A stretch of 64,000 bases of DNA from Adineta vaga (GCA_021613535.1 CP075497.1:2232001-2296000); one strand, 5' to 3'. Positions 1-12,900 are shown, counted from the first letter of the stretch. Program-made: numbers and translations. Notes: generated from the sequence alone by a model not told the origin.

Positions 1-782
1 GTTTTATACAAAACATGAATCGGAAGTATAAAATCAGTTAAATTTCGAAATATCGGATACCATCGTTGAATTCTAGAAGCATCATTTTCATCAATACAAC
101 GATATTGTGATAAACTACACACATATTCTGGAGATGAATATTTATCGATGGAAAGTATTTGGCCATTGAGATAATGTGGCATATCCAGAAGAACACGATC
201 CGATGAATCTGAATGTTCGAATAAAATGAAACATATCCCAGCAGTGTTTTCTTCTTCTAACATTTTAACGTCAAGAATATTTCCATATGTGCCGAAATAG
301 GAACGAATATTGACATCAGTAAAAAGAGAATCTGTTTTTTGAAAAATGATTAGTTTAGGAAAATAGTTTGAAAGAAAAAGAATTTCACCTGATGAATTCA
401 TTCGAATAACAATTCCAGGTGAAGATATTAATCGTTGACATTTTGGAATTGTATCTGGTAATAGACGTTTTATTGTTATGCCATATTCTTCATTAAATTG
501 ATCTCTTTTACTCATACATAGATCTACACAAGCTTTATCATTAAATTCAATAAATGCAAACGATTTTCCTATGAGAAAATTCACTAAAATTTATTCAAAT
601 TCGTTCTATTTCTATTCTTTACCTTCAAATCTTCTTTCATTATATGACATCATCTGACAATCAAGAATATATTGATCATCATTCATCGTTCCATGTTTCG
701 TAAAATATGCACATAACTTTTCCTGTGTCCAAATTTCATTATCGATTACACCAACAAATAATTGTCGAATCTTTACTGACAT
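1..782 (-). CDS. Tandem RRM RNA-binding protein (partial, runs off left edge)
   Basis: Two coding blocks are visible, 782-623 and 568-1, joined by a 54-nt intron in consistent phase. The first starts MSVKIRQLFVGV and contains RQLFVGVID (RNP2-like) and, across the junction, KSFAFIEFND (RNP1-like), which mark an RNA recognition motif. A second, more diverged RRM follows, with NIRSYFGTYGNILDVKM then AGICFILFEH. A 57-nt stretch between the two domains has GT/AG ends but also reads through in frame, so it may be an optional intron. Known for the family: two-RRM proteins bind single-stranded RNA and act in splicing, localisation or stability. The exact orthologue cannot be named, and the 3' end lies outside the window. 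Confidence 0.6.
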
Positions 783-1038
783 TTTAATCTATAGTAAAAA
801 GAAAACAAGAAGAAGAAAATTTCAATTCGTTTTTCTTTTATTTAACAATGAAAATACTGTTTAAATGCATTAGAAAGAAGGAAATATAAGAAAATAAATA
901 TTCGAAAATTAATTTCAAAACTAAAACAATGGACGGTTTAAACTAAACACGAATTCATTGTTGATTGACAATATGTTCAATATCTATCGATAGAAACAAA
1001 ACAAAAATAATCAAATCTTATTCATTATTTTTCACTGA

Positions 1039-1977
1039 CCATCATCCGCTGATTGATTCTTCGTTGAACATTGACATTCATTCATTTGTTTTCGTATTTG
1101 ATCAAGATTCAATTGAAGTTTAGTTAAAATAAAAGTTGTCTATGGATATAGAAATGAAATTTAATGAATATTTAATGAAAGTCTTTACTTTATCGGTTGA
1201 ATTATATACAAAATGAGCTAATTGATCGAAAGATTTCGATAATACTTCATTGATATCGTCGAATTTTTCGAGAGATTTCCTTTCTAAATGTCGATGTTTC
1301 GATGGAATCATATCTTTATCATTGAGTAACGTATGTATTTGTAATTTTTGTAACTGATTATAAATCAGAGAGAGATTCCAATGCTCCAATGTATTCAAAC
1401 GAGTTCTTAATTGTTCAATTGTTGATAAAGCATTATTCAATTCAACTTTCGAATACTTTCTTTCGACTAATTCAATTGAAAAAACAAACAAACAAATCTT
1501 AGTCAGAACAAAACATCTTCTTTACTTTCATTCATACGAATTGATAGATCTTGAACATTATTCTTCAATTGAATATTTGCGTAGATTAAACCGATACTAA
1601 AATGAAAATGAAATCATTTGAAAATAAGAAAAGAGTCTTACCATGTACTAAGAAAAATACAAATAACAGAAATAGTTAAAATTGATTGTAAATATTTCCA
1701 ATATAAAGAATGGCGAGATGTATGTCTAAAGAAGAGAATTCAAATTGATTCAGATGAAAGAATATAGTGAATTTTCTAACCGAGTGATGGATAGTTTTTG
1801 TTGAGGTAGAAATAATTCATCTTCGGAACTTCGGAGAATATCATTTGGATGGGTTTTTGTTAAACGAAACTTTAATAAATTATCGAGTTGTTTACGTTTT
1901 CGTATTTTTTTATTTGAATGACGTAGAATGTTCGAAGGTACTTCATTTACTTCGCAATCTTGAAAAATATCATCCAT
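1039..1977 (-). CDS. Single-pass membrane protein with coiled-coil tail, function unknown
   Basis: At least five exons with short introns read from MDDIFQDCEVNEVPSN near 1977 to a stop near 1039. The N-terminal part is basic (NKKIRKRKQ). It is followed by one hydrophobic segment, about 18 residues around SILTISVICIFLS. The rest, about 150 residues, is rich in Leu, Gln, Asn and Lys with heptad-like spacing (SKVELNNALSTIEQLRTRL), as in a coiled coil. The order cytosolic basic head, one membrane segment, long coiled-coil tail resembles type II proteins such as IKBIP, but there is no diagnostic motif. Exon joins were inferred from splice signals and continuity of the coil. Confidence 0.5.
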
Positions 1978-2744
1978 TAGGATAAATTTATTCTACCGAT
2001 ATTGCTTGTGGAATTATTAGAAATACTTTGTAACCGAGAAAGACGGAAACAATATAAGAAATATCAATAAACATCTAAACAAGAAAGAAAAATATTTGTG
2101 TGAGTAATTTTATTTACTTAATATGAAAGAAACGATAAGAAAAGTAATTGTATTTGACGTTGTTTAGAATTTAATACATGTGGAGGTGGAAAGCAAAACG
2201 AAGATTTATAATTGATTTCATTTTTTATCGTTGTCGTGTTGTTCTACTCTATTCATTACATGGCAGTTGTAACCAGTCGCAAATATAAAGATAGAGGACG
2301 GTAGAAAACAGAAAGTTATGAATAGACGGAAGTAAGAGGAATAGATGATACTGAATGAAGTGTTGTAGTTCAATATTTATGAAAGAATAAACTTTTGAAG
2401 AATGATCAATTCAGCGTTATCCATAAAGTCTGTTCATCTTTTCTTTTTCTTTCTACGATCTTCTTATCTGAATTCAATATAGATCTTGTTTCTTCTAAAT
2501 TATATTTAATAGTTCATTTCTATAATATTCAAAATATCATAAAGGATTTGTTGGAATTCAAATATAATTTGAGGATGTTAATAGATATCTTGTTGACAAT
2601 TTGATACTGTTCTATGTGATCACTAAAAATTCATTTCTTTTTGTTGTATGATCTATTCAAATGCTGTTGTTCTGCACAACATCGAGTTAATTATATTCTT
2701 TTATTTTTGTGATATATCTTAACAACTGAAGTATGTTTAGGCTG
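1978..2744. other. Intergenic, no gene recognised
   Basis: AT-rich spacer between the coiled-coil membrane gene and the first secreted-protein copy. A short plus-strand reading frame at 2395-2604 has no domain, homology signal or splice context. The segment before 1978 should contain the minus-strand promoter and 5' UTR of the coiled-coil gene, but no clear element was seen. Confidence 0.4.
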
Positions 2745-2757
2745 AATAGGTGTTAAA

Positions 2758-3717
2758 CTAGTCGACATAATAGGCAAGTAAGTTAATCTCAGCATACTGG
2801 ACGAATTCACCTGTGCTGCGTTTCGATACAACAAGAATACGATAACTAGAATACCATTTTGTATTATTTACAATCCATTGTGGTACTCCCCAACTATATC
2901 GACCAGGATCAACATCGAGACCACATGAACCATTATAAATTAGATTCCAACTAGATCCAAATGTCAGTTGAGAAGGAGATTCATTGCTACCTTCGATACT
3001 AATCACAAGTGGATCACGTGCTGGAAAACTATTTGCTGTACCAAATACGAAACCTTGAAGTAATGAAGGTCCGCGACGAAGGGAAACATATAAACCCGTA
3101 TTTACACCACATTCAGCGTCATACAAACCAAATGTTGCATTACAAGAACCAAAGTTGATGTATTTAGTGTTGAGATTACCATCGAATACATTTATCGGAC
3201 TTTCACTTGCAACATAATTGCCACTACTAGTTCCAGATGTTGATGCAAAACTATCGTGACCAGCACTTGTATTCCAAATACCATACACAGTTTCATTCGT
3301 ACTGGTTACACTCGATGGAGCTAGAAAAATGAACAATTGTGATAGTAGATTCACTGGGAAAGAGCTCTATTCACAGATCCATATATTGAGTTTATTTCTG
3401 AGTGTGAACAGATACATACCAGGTAATGTCTTATTTCGAAATGTAAAAACACTTGTCATAGCATTTGTTGTCATCAAAGTAAGCGTACCTTGGTTTAATG
3501 ATGCCAAGTAAAGAATACAACGTTGTGTGATGGCAGAATACATTGCAGTAAGACACTTGGAATTACTGAAACAGAGACAAATGCAGTTGAATTGAGAGTT
3601 GACTCCAGTGATATTACTAAGAACTACATCTCTATTATCTGGATTAAATTTTGCATTATTAATGAGCGTCACAGCAGATGAAAGCGAAAAGAGGGTGATA
3701 ATAAGTACCCAGTTCAT
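2758..3717 (-). CDS. Secreted protein with PAN/apple-like head, tandem copy A
   Basis: Two exons, 3717-3420 and 3320-2758, are joined by a 99-nt intron (GTATGT...CTAG, phase 1). The start MNWVLIITLFSLSSAVTL is a signal peptide. The first about 100 residues carry a Cys pattern (CICLCFSNSKC, then RCILY) like a PAN/apple fold. The second part has several N-glycosylation sequons and a sandwich-like sequence ending VQYAEINLLAYYVD, reminiscent of discoidin or lectin-like modules. A role in adhesion or carbohydrate binding is inference. The gene is nearly identical to the copy at 8053-9012 in the same orientation. Confidence 0.65.
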
Positions 3718-4538
3718 GTTTTTTCACAAGAATTAAACAAATAATAATGATGTGAATAAATTTTCTTTTATTTCTTTTGTAGGAAAAAAAAACTATTGTA
3801 CTGTGAAAGTAATTATTTTAAATAAATCAAAAGTACTTCGAATTTCTTCGAGGAAATAATAATATTATCATAGAAAGTTTGTTGAGATGTTAATAAATGT
3901 TGAATGGAATTCTCTCTTATATAAATTATACATTTACAAGTTAGCATGTAAGTTTCTAACTTTTTTATCCAATGAAGTATATTCAATAGAATTTTTTTGG
4001 TGTTTTAGATAAAAACAATCGATAGTATTTTTTTCTTTTTTATGGCGAATCAAACTAAATAAATATATATGAAAAGACTTTCTTCGAAATCACTTCAGAG
4101 ATGACCTAAAGAATCGGAATGGAATCGAGATCAACAAAATATTCAATAATATCCGTTTTGTTATTTCTCACGAGAAGAGGAAAGTTCTTAAAGAGAATGT
4201 TCTCAGTTTGTTTTAGTTAAAAATATTGTATTAGTTATTTTGTAACAACGACTATATGTATGTCGAACATTCTCTGTTCCCGCCAGTATGAATTTTACAT
4301 ATATGTTCTAGTTATATACAATTCGTAGTTGAAATTGGTAATTAACTTTGATCAAATGATCGATATTTATATCAAAATTAATAAAACTAATACGAAATTT
4401 TTTCTTCAACTAAATAAAATACGTTGAATAAACGAAAGAGACAGTTGTGAATCTGCATGTGATTGTTACATTAAACATATCGATTCATCTTACTCGGTCT
4501 GTGAAATGAGGATGCATATGAGAATGTGAGTATAGATA
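3718..4538. other. Intergenic AT-rich spacer
   Basis: No coding signal. Similarity to the region upstream of the second copy stops within about 30-40 bp of the start codon, so the duplicated block covers little more than the gene itself. Confidence 0.4.
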
Positions 4539-5851
4539 ATGCTACAAGACGGAGAACATTCACTCAATGTCTTCTGTGTTAAAGCATATATTTGTTGTTT
4601 CAATCTATTTCCCACAATTAATCCAGATGAAATCCGACTACGAGTGCAACGTCAAATCACACGATTTTACCTATTCATTCTTCTCACAATGCTTATCATT
4701 GTTTTTCTTTGCATAATCCTTCCATTTCATACAGAAATTGTATCAGAATATTCTCCTTCACTTATCGAATACCAACATCTTTACAATTGCCCTAATCTTC
4801 AATGTTCTTGTTCTTCTGTAGCTATTTCTTATTCATCATTTTTATCATTAACATTACCAACATATCATCAAATTTGTTCATCGGATTTTATTTCACAAAA
4901 ATGGATCTCATTGATGTTTGCACCAAGTATCGATCAGTATCTTGCCGATACTACCTATCAAGGTTCATCACATTACAATCTAACTCAATATTCTGTAACA
5001 GACTATCGAACCATAGCCACCTATCATTTTCAACTTCTTGCCACATTCTGTCAATTATCAAACTCGACGATTGTAGCTGCATTAGAACAATTATCAACTC
5101 AATAGTTCGTGAATGCTTTTCTTCTTACATCACAAGAATTCGACATGCAAATGACATCATTGAAGAATCAATTAACAGAAACAGTAACCACCACATTTAC
5201 TCAAAGTCTCCGTTTAATTCGAATCGCAATGCATAAAAATGCTCTTTTCACTATTGCGACAAGGAATTGGCAGTTTTTTTCTGATTCTCCCAAAGCTTTC
5301 GTCACTATTCATACGAAACCCATCATTTATAACATGTCGACAACTAGTTGTTCTTGTGCTTTAACACCATTATGTGCACAAGTTGCTACAATTGATAATA
5401 TTATCCTTCCTGGTCTAATGGTAGGTTGTTTTCCACTAGAATCACTTCTGAAATCGAATTTGAACTACTGTATAATCAAACACTTGTTAATTTCTTATCG
5501 AGAGATAACAATAATACATTTAAAGCATTGAATAGAACATTTCGGAGTCGATATGAGCCTAGTTTAACAACAGTCGAATCAATTTTATCTCAACTGATGA
5601 CTGAACAATGGGAACCAATGATAAATGCAACATCTTATAATCATTATTATAGTCAATGTTCGCCCTCATCATGTACATTTCAAGATAATAATCGACGAAG
5701 TCTAATTGCCAGTTTAACAAGTTTAATTGCATTTGCTGGAGGTTTGTCAATTGGTTTGAGAAGCATTATCATGCCTTGTCTTATCAAAATTATTTATTTG
5801 AGAAAACGACGACTTATTCAACTTCAATCGATTGGTGAAGAAACTATTTAA
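4539..5851 (+). pseudogene. Broken two-pass membrane protein of a bdelloid-type expanded family
   Basis: The reading frame begins near 4539 and has an N-terminal membrane segment (FILLTMLIIVFLCIILPF). A Cys-rich ectodomain follows with CPNLQCSCSS, HQICSSDFISQKWI, CSCALTPLCA and GCFPLESLL, then CSPSSCTFQDNNRR. A C-terminal membrane segment (LIAFAGGLSIGLRSIIM) precedes a basic tail. The frame is interrupted by an in-frame TAG at 5103-5105 and shifts frame near 5440. The remainder continues in the new frame to 5851. The pattern matches, from memory, a large uncharacterised family expanded in bdelloid rotifers. Two lesions argue for a pseudogene. An assembly error could explain one but not easily both. 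Confidence 0.65.
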
Positions 5852-6381
5852 CGGCATTGATCATGAACTTGTAAAATAACCTAAATAATGATCATATTTT
5901 ATTAGTCATTATCGAATATTCTATTTATAAAGCATAACATTGATTTATTTATAAATTTACCTTATAAACAAGAAGGAAAAAACCAAGTATGAAAAATTGA
6001 AAGAAACGAGTGTCAGTATATTGATTTGTAATTGTAAAACATGACACATGAAAAAGGTAGCGTCAAAGTAAGTATTACACGTATTTTGAAATCAGCGCTC
6101 ATTGAGAGACCACTCCTTCTCCTCCTCCTCCGTCGTTTTCACTGACTACCCGAGGTTAAAATCAAGACGTCTTTTTACTTTGAAAAGAAATATTCGATTA
6201 ATTCAAAATTGTTTATGTATATTTTCTCACAAACTTTGTAAATGATATATTAAAGTCTATAAAATATATATAACACATTTATATCATACCGTGTCGAAAC
6301 GTTTATATATTAGGGACAACATAGTTTCTTTGTTGTATGCAGATATTATTCATTTGAAACAAGGTAAACATCTAGACCAGA
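5852..6381. other. Intergenic spacer
   Basis: No gene seen. It contains a pyrimidine-rich tract around 6115-6135 and AT-rich DNA before the next receptor-like reading frame. Confidence 0.4.
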
Positions 6382-7571
6382 ATGAATGGAATTGACTGCA
6401 CAACAAACATTACTGCTTGTATGGTGAGTTATAATTTAACATTTTGTCAATCCGAAAACAATCTTTGCCAAGCAGATCATGGCTATTGTATCCATAATAA
6501 AGGAACCAATATCAGTAGTTGTTTATGTTTGCCATGTTTTACAGGAGAATTTTGTAAAGAAGACAAATATTCTAAAAATCTATGGATTTTATCTATGACA
6601 CCTATTCAAACATCAAACGGTATTCCTGTTCTATGTATCATAGATATTGTTTTATCAATCATTCTATTCATAAATGGTATAGTTTGTCTACAAACATATT
6701 TATATAGTGAAAGAATACGAACAACAAATCTGGGTATATATTTGATAATGTTATCTATAGTTTCCATGATATTTGGTATTGAACACGTGGTATTAGTTAC
6801 ACTAAATCTTAGCAACATGAACTTAATACAAGCCGATGTATTTGCCAAAATATTTTGTTTTATTTATGTAAAATATGTAAACACATCTCTTATTTATATG
6901 TACATTTGGTTTACGACCAGTATTGCTATTGAGCGTGCATTACTTCAGTGCTTTCATTATGGAATATTTGATACAAGACGACGTTCATTTATTACTTCCA
7001 TAGTCATCATTGTTCTCGTTCGTTAAGCACATTACCTGGCACATTTAATGTTCGTCAAAGTCGATTTGAACAATTTCCAAGTGTTGAATGTGTCAATTTT
7101 ACTCCAAAAGGTTACGTCATTTTTATGATTATTTCATACATCCATTTGATCGCTTTTATACTTATTTACATTATGATGAACGTCATAGTGCTAGTCCATT
7201 TGTTGAGACATCGACATCGATTAACAAACGATGGCTCTTTGCTAGAAGATATCCTTCTGATTTTGAAAAAACACAAGGACTTCTTTGTTCCATATTTAAT
7301 TCAGGTTATTGGATTATCACCAAGTTTCATACTGGAATTTACTATGACTTGTTCGACCGGCAGTAGTGTCCGCGTAGCATGGTTATATCTTATTTTCAGT
7401 ATATTTGCAACTGTACCATTTATTTTGACATTTTATCTTTGTATCTACTTATCTTCAGTGTATATGGAAGAATTTTGGACAACGTCATTGTTAGGAAAAC
7501 TTGTTCTCAAACTGAAAATTAAAATACAAATCCTTCTACAGATTCGTAAATCTAACGGTGACAATATCTAG
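6382..7571 (+). pseudogene. EGF-headed seven-transmembrane receptor, frameshifted
   Basis: The reading frame starts MNGIDCTTNITACMV. A short ectodomain holds one EGF-like module (CQADHGYCIHNKG, SSCLCLPCFTGEFC). Seven hydrophobic segments follow, including one ending SIAIERALLQCF, where IER sits like the DRY motif of rhodopsin-like receptors. The frame ends at a TAA (7024-7026) inside the fourth segment. The protein continues in another frame (LSTLPGTFNV and on) to the stop at 7569-7571, so one indel lies around 7012-7022. No splice signal rescues it. The topology suggests an orphan GPCR-like receptor. It is either a recent pseudogene or carries a single assembly indel. Confidence 0.6.
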
Positions 7572-8052
7572 TATATATCTTTTCAATGACTAGAGAATCT
7601 AACTAGAGAACTATATAAGATGTGATGTAATTTAAGTTACTAATAAAGTATCGAATTTTGTTTCTGATTCATAGATTTCTTGTGAACAGCAAGACTGTTT
7701 AACAGATTACATACTAAAAACATATAAATTACGATCATTCCTTGTTCGTTCTTTTGAAAAATAAACTTTTTAAGATCGGCTTTCTCATTTGACTTCTCTG
7801 TAAACTTCTAAAAGAAGTGAGGTAAAATCATGAAAAGGTGAGGTGCATTTTCATGAACTAAACATCGTGAGTATAATAAATAACGAACACATCTTCTAAA
7901 GATGATACTAAGCTGCAACAGCTATATATTTGAAATTCAGAAAGAATTACGAGAGACCGTAGAGCCATTTAAAGATTTGCAAAATAATAAATTTTTAAGG
8001 GATGATAGATTGACTGTTATTCATAAAACCTTTAGGTTCGATAGATGTTAAA
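7572..8052. other. Intergenic spacer
   Basis: No coding signal on either strand. Similarity to the first copy's downstream flank begins only at about 8040, just before the stop codon of the second copy. Confidence 0.35.
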
Positions 8053-9012
8053 CTAGTCGACATAATAGGCAAGTAAGTTAATCTCAGCATACTGGACGAA
8101 TTCACCTGTGCTGCGTTTCGATACAACAAGAATACGATAACTAGAATACCATTTTGTATTATTTACAATCCATTGTAGTACTCCCCAACTATATCGACCA
8201 GGATCAACATCGAGACCACATGAACCATTATAAACTAGACTCCAACTAGATCCAAATGTCAGTTGAGAAGGAGATTCATTGCTACCTTCGATACTAATCA
8301 CAAGTGGATCACGTTCTGGAAAACTATTTGCTGTACCAAATACGAAACCTTGAAGTAATGAAGGTCCGCGACGAATGGAAACATATAAACCCGTATTTAC
8401 ACCACATTCAGCGTCATACAAACCAAATGTTGCATTACAAGAACCAAAGTTGATGTATTTAGTATTGAAACTATTATCAAATACATTTATCGGACCTTCA
8501 CTTGTAACATAATTGCCACTACTAGTTCCAGCTGATGATGCAAAACTATCTTGACCAGCACTTGTATTCCAAATACCATACACAGTTTCATTCGTATTGG
8601 TTACACTTGATGGAGCTAGAAAAATGAACAAATGTGACAGTAGATTCACTGGGAAAGAGCTCTATTCACAGATCCATATATTGAGTTTATTTCTGAGTGT
8701 GAATAGATACATACCAGGTAATGTCTTATTTCGAAATGTAAAAACACTTGTCATAGCATTTGTTGTCATCAAAGTAAGCGTACATTGGTTTAATGATGCC
8801 AAGTAAAGAATACAACGTTGTGTGATGGCAGAATACATTGCAGTAAGACACTTGGAATTACTGAAACAGAGACAAATGCAGTTGAATTGAGAGTTGACTC
8901 CAGTGATATTACTAAGAACTACATCTCTATTATCTGGATTAAATTTTGCATTATTAATGAGCGTCACAGCAGATGAAAGCGAAAAGAGGGTGATAATGAG
9001 TACCCAGTTCAT
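8053..9012 (-). CDS. Secreted protein with PAN/apple-like head, tandem copy B
   Basis: Same structure as copy A: exons 9012-8715 and 8615-8053 with a 99-nt intron at the identical site. The signal peptide and Cys-rich head are identical to copy A except for one residue (Gly to Cys, giving NQCTL). The second exon has roughly a dozen substitutions, several clustered near SSAGTSSGNYVTSEGP and DNSFNT. The introns differ at only about 3 of 99 bases. The frame is fully open, so both copies look functional. The extra Cys in copy B adds an unpaired thiol to the head domain. Confidence 0.65.
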
Positions 9013-9937
9013 GTTTTTTCAGAAGAGTTACACAAAGAATAATGATTAAGATGTATTTACTCTTATTTTTTGTACGCCCGAAAAATTAATATGATACTTG
9101 AAGCATTCTAATAAAAATATGTTTTTCACATGTATACAAAAAGTCGTGATTTTCTTCAACAAATACTACTTTGTTTATCAAAAAATCGTCATATTTCTAC
9201 CGAAAATTGTCTCTAATGCAAACCCTTATGGAATAATTACACGCAGCTATTTAAATCATTGAAGATGTCTTACTTCTTCAACGACATGATCGATACCATT
9301 CATGAGCAAGCATGTATGCACTCACACGACCATTTTTAAGTATTTAGTATCAAAGTTGAATTAAAACCTAATGATATTGAGCAATAGAGATCGATTAAAG
9401 AATTTGAAGAGCATTAGTAAAACTAGTAGCAATATCTAATTATATTAATTAGAAAACAATATATGCTGTTACTGCTCTAAAATCTTTATTGGTATCTCGT
9501 AATGCACAAGGATACTTTTAGCGACTTTTTCAAACGATGAGTAATTGTTAGAACCGTTCGATCTTGAAATGTTTTTCGAATCACATTTTGAATCATCTCA
9601 CTAGTATCTTAATCGAAATGATGACGAACGAATTATTTCAATTGAACTTCTTCGAATGCCATCACACAATGTTGATCGAAATAATCGTTACAGATTACAA
9701 TTTCATGAAGCAGTATCGCTTGTACGACATGTGAAAGTAAAAACTAATGGAGATCGATAAGTTCGATTCTAAATCTACACTGATAAAAAAAACTTGAACT
9801 TCTAAATCTTTTTGCATATCTATATATATTTTTCAATTGAATTCAAATTGCTTTATAAATAAATGGTCAAGAACTTGAAAGACCGAAAAAAAAGAATCAT
9901 ATACAAAGACATAAAGAGTACCATAAATTGCTCACGA
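9013..9937. other. Intergenic spacer with one possible orphan exon
   Basis: Mostly AT-rich non-coding DNA. On the plus strand, a CACTAG acceptor-like sequence at about 9600-9606 precedes an open stretch of about 50 codons to a TAA near 9762 (IISIELLRMPSHNVDRNNRY, then FHEAVSLVRHVKVK). It has coding-like composition but no visible partner exon upstream. It may be a stranded 3' exon of a lost gene. No function is assigned. Confidence 0.3.
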
Positions 9938-12900
9938 CTAATCAAGCAAATAGAAGACAAGTTCAAGAATAAGCGTTGGAGCTGAACGTGAAACATTGTC
10001 TGATGCTTTCATTACAATTGGAATCATATGATCATCAAGTTGACTTAGAAAGAATGGCGATAATTGTTCACCATTTGAACCGGCTATATATGAAGCCTAA
10101 AAGAAAAAACCAAATTATTCAATATAAAGTTGATTTTGTTTTTCTAACTAACATTTTCTCGATCGATGGTAACACGTAAACCTAATTTTCGATATTTTGC
10201 TTCCATAAGCATATCAATAAAAGGTGTTAATGATTGTGTAAAAGCTTTTGCAAGTGAATCAGCTAAACGTGTTGGATCGAAAGATTCATTATTATTCAAA
10301 TGACATTCAATAAAATATAAATCTGTCCATCGGAGACGAAATAATGGTGAACGTTGACCAGCATAATGTATACGTGAATTACGAATTCCATCCATTGGAA
10401 AATGATCAATCGGTGAACGAACTCTATATAGAAAAATGCAGAAAGAAAATTTTAATACAAAGACAAATCGTTCTTACCCTCGATTAACATCATTATCATC
10501 ATCAATCCATAAAAATTCAACTAATTGTTCACTTGAACATCTCTTTACAATATTTCCATTAATGGAATCTTTTTCTTCTTCATTTACAATCGATCGAGCT
10601 TTCGCTAATATAGCATAATCTTTTCGTTCTCGTAAACATTGTTTAAGCACTTTCAGTGCATCACCATCAATTTGTAACATAATTCCATCTTCAATGGCAT
10701 TGACTTTAGCATTTAAATTATTATTTGATGAAAAACTTCCACTAGTTTGATTATCTAATGGTGAACTGGATGGACTATCACGAGAACGAAGACTTGCATT
10801 AATCACAAGAAAATTTGCACCAATCATAGTTTGTTCATTTGTTGAATTTAATGATGAGAATACACGTGTTTCATATTGTTGATCGGAAGAATTTTGTATT
10901 GTTACAAGATGTTTTGAATGTATTTGACGATTAACATTTAAAATACCGAAACTTAAAGCATGTGGACTACTTTGTTCAAGTGATTTTAATATATCATCAT
11001 GACGATTACGTGGAATACGTATCGATACAGAACCTTGCATACCAACTGATATAATCAAACCACGTATTGTAGGTAAAACATAAGTAAATGAACGAAAATC
11101 CTATACGAAAAAAAAATTAAAATTAAAAACTAAATTCTTCGAATATTTACACAAAGTAAACTCATTATTGTTTGTTGAGTATCACTAAATATTGCATCAC
11201 GATTGAGTATACTAAATAATGGCCATGGGTAACCTACGAAAGATTTGATTTACTCAACAAGAAAATGATTTCAAAGTTTTACTTTGATATTCATAGCCTA
11301 AGCGAAGTAGAAGTCGTAGAGGAAAACATTGTGCTGTTGGTAATTCTAATCGATCAATCAGAATACCGAATAGATATGGGGCATCAGGAAATAAAGTATA
11401 GGTTGCTGTTGAATCAGCAATATAAAGAAATCCAGCAGTTGTTGATGATGTAAGAAATGTTGAAGAATTTGATGAAAATGATAAACTCAAATGACGAACA
11501 AATGATCCTGAATAAAGACAACGAATGATTAGTTTTTTTGAAGAATCAGATAAGTTCTTTTTTTTTCTAAACCTTTAGTTGCATCATTATATATCTGATA
11601 AATATGATTAAGAAGATCAGAAATGATCTCATTTGCATTGGTTAAATTATCATCAAAGATAAAAATAAGTTCATCTTGTGCAACAGTACATAAACCACGA
11701 GTAAAAAATATCCAACAACGTTTCGTATTTCGATTTAAATAACAATCAACTAAAGAGATGAAAAGTAAATATTTATAATGAAAATTCATATTATTATCAT
11801 TCATTACAATCATCAACGATTTTACTAATCACAGTCAAATTGCTATGAAGCTGAAATTCTACCGGTGGTTCATTTGAATCTAGAATCATAAAATGTATTT
11901 AAAGAATGCGTAAAAATAGAGTAAACCTGTCAATTGTCGTATTCGATCTTCAAGTTCTTCTGTTGTTAATGTTTCTATATAAAATCAAATCATATTCTTA
12001 TGTCTATTTACCAAAAAGATTTCATATCAAACCTAATTTGAATGACGTTGATTGTTCTGTATCATTTTCATTCGTACGTATTTTATGTATTGACATGATA
12101 TTACTTGCTGCTGCTGCTCCTGCCGTTGTAGATGTAGGGATTTGTTCACCAGGTTTGACGCCATCATCAAATGTTACTGACTTTTTATGTTCAAAACCTT
12201 GTCTACTAATAGGATTTGTTCCTGTTGCTGTTGACGAGGAGATAGATACACCTGAAATAGGTTAATGGAAGTAAAAAAAAGAATCTTTAAAGTGTTAATG
12301 AAGTTTTTGAAAGAAGAACTTTTCTTTTTGATCTTTCATCTACTTCAATTCTAAAAAAAGGAGTAAGGTTATTTATTCATTTCTCTTGAGAGCATAGATC
12401 AGAAGAGTATTGTACGTAAAAAAAAGCGCTGATAGCAGTTCCTTGGCTTCTCTTGCGAAAAAATCGAAGGAAGTTGTAGTAAATCTTATTGAAATAACCT
12501 TCGTGTACAGAGAAACAGTTGCTGGCATGGTAGCGGAATAGAAGGGGCTTTATTATTTCGTTTNNNNNNNNNNNNNNNNNNNNNNNAAACTCAACATATT
12601 CATACCATACACAATTCTTTTCAGTTAAATAACTTTCTTCTTCTTCTTCTCAATTCTCGATTATATTCAATATTTTTAAGATAAAATGGGTACTACCTAT
12701 GATTATACATATGATTATAATGTTAGAGATTCCAATAAGACTCATCAAAATCATACTGGTGTTTCTCGTGGAACAAATCATACTCAACGATCAACTGGTC
12801 ATCAACAACCAAATCATGGTTCAATAGGTTCAACATTTAATCGATCGAGTAATATCGATCCATTAGTAAATCTTCAACATGATCGTATATGGAATAAACT

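Noticed and set aside
5559-5750. Minus-strand frame inside the broken membrane gene
   Set aside because: Antisense of recognisable family sequence.
9976-10179. Plus-strand reading frame of 67 codons
   Set aside because: It is antisense to the last SARA exon, which matches the conserved C-terminus of that family.
12564-12586. N run read as a repeat or site
   Set aside because: It is an assembly gap, not sequence.
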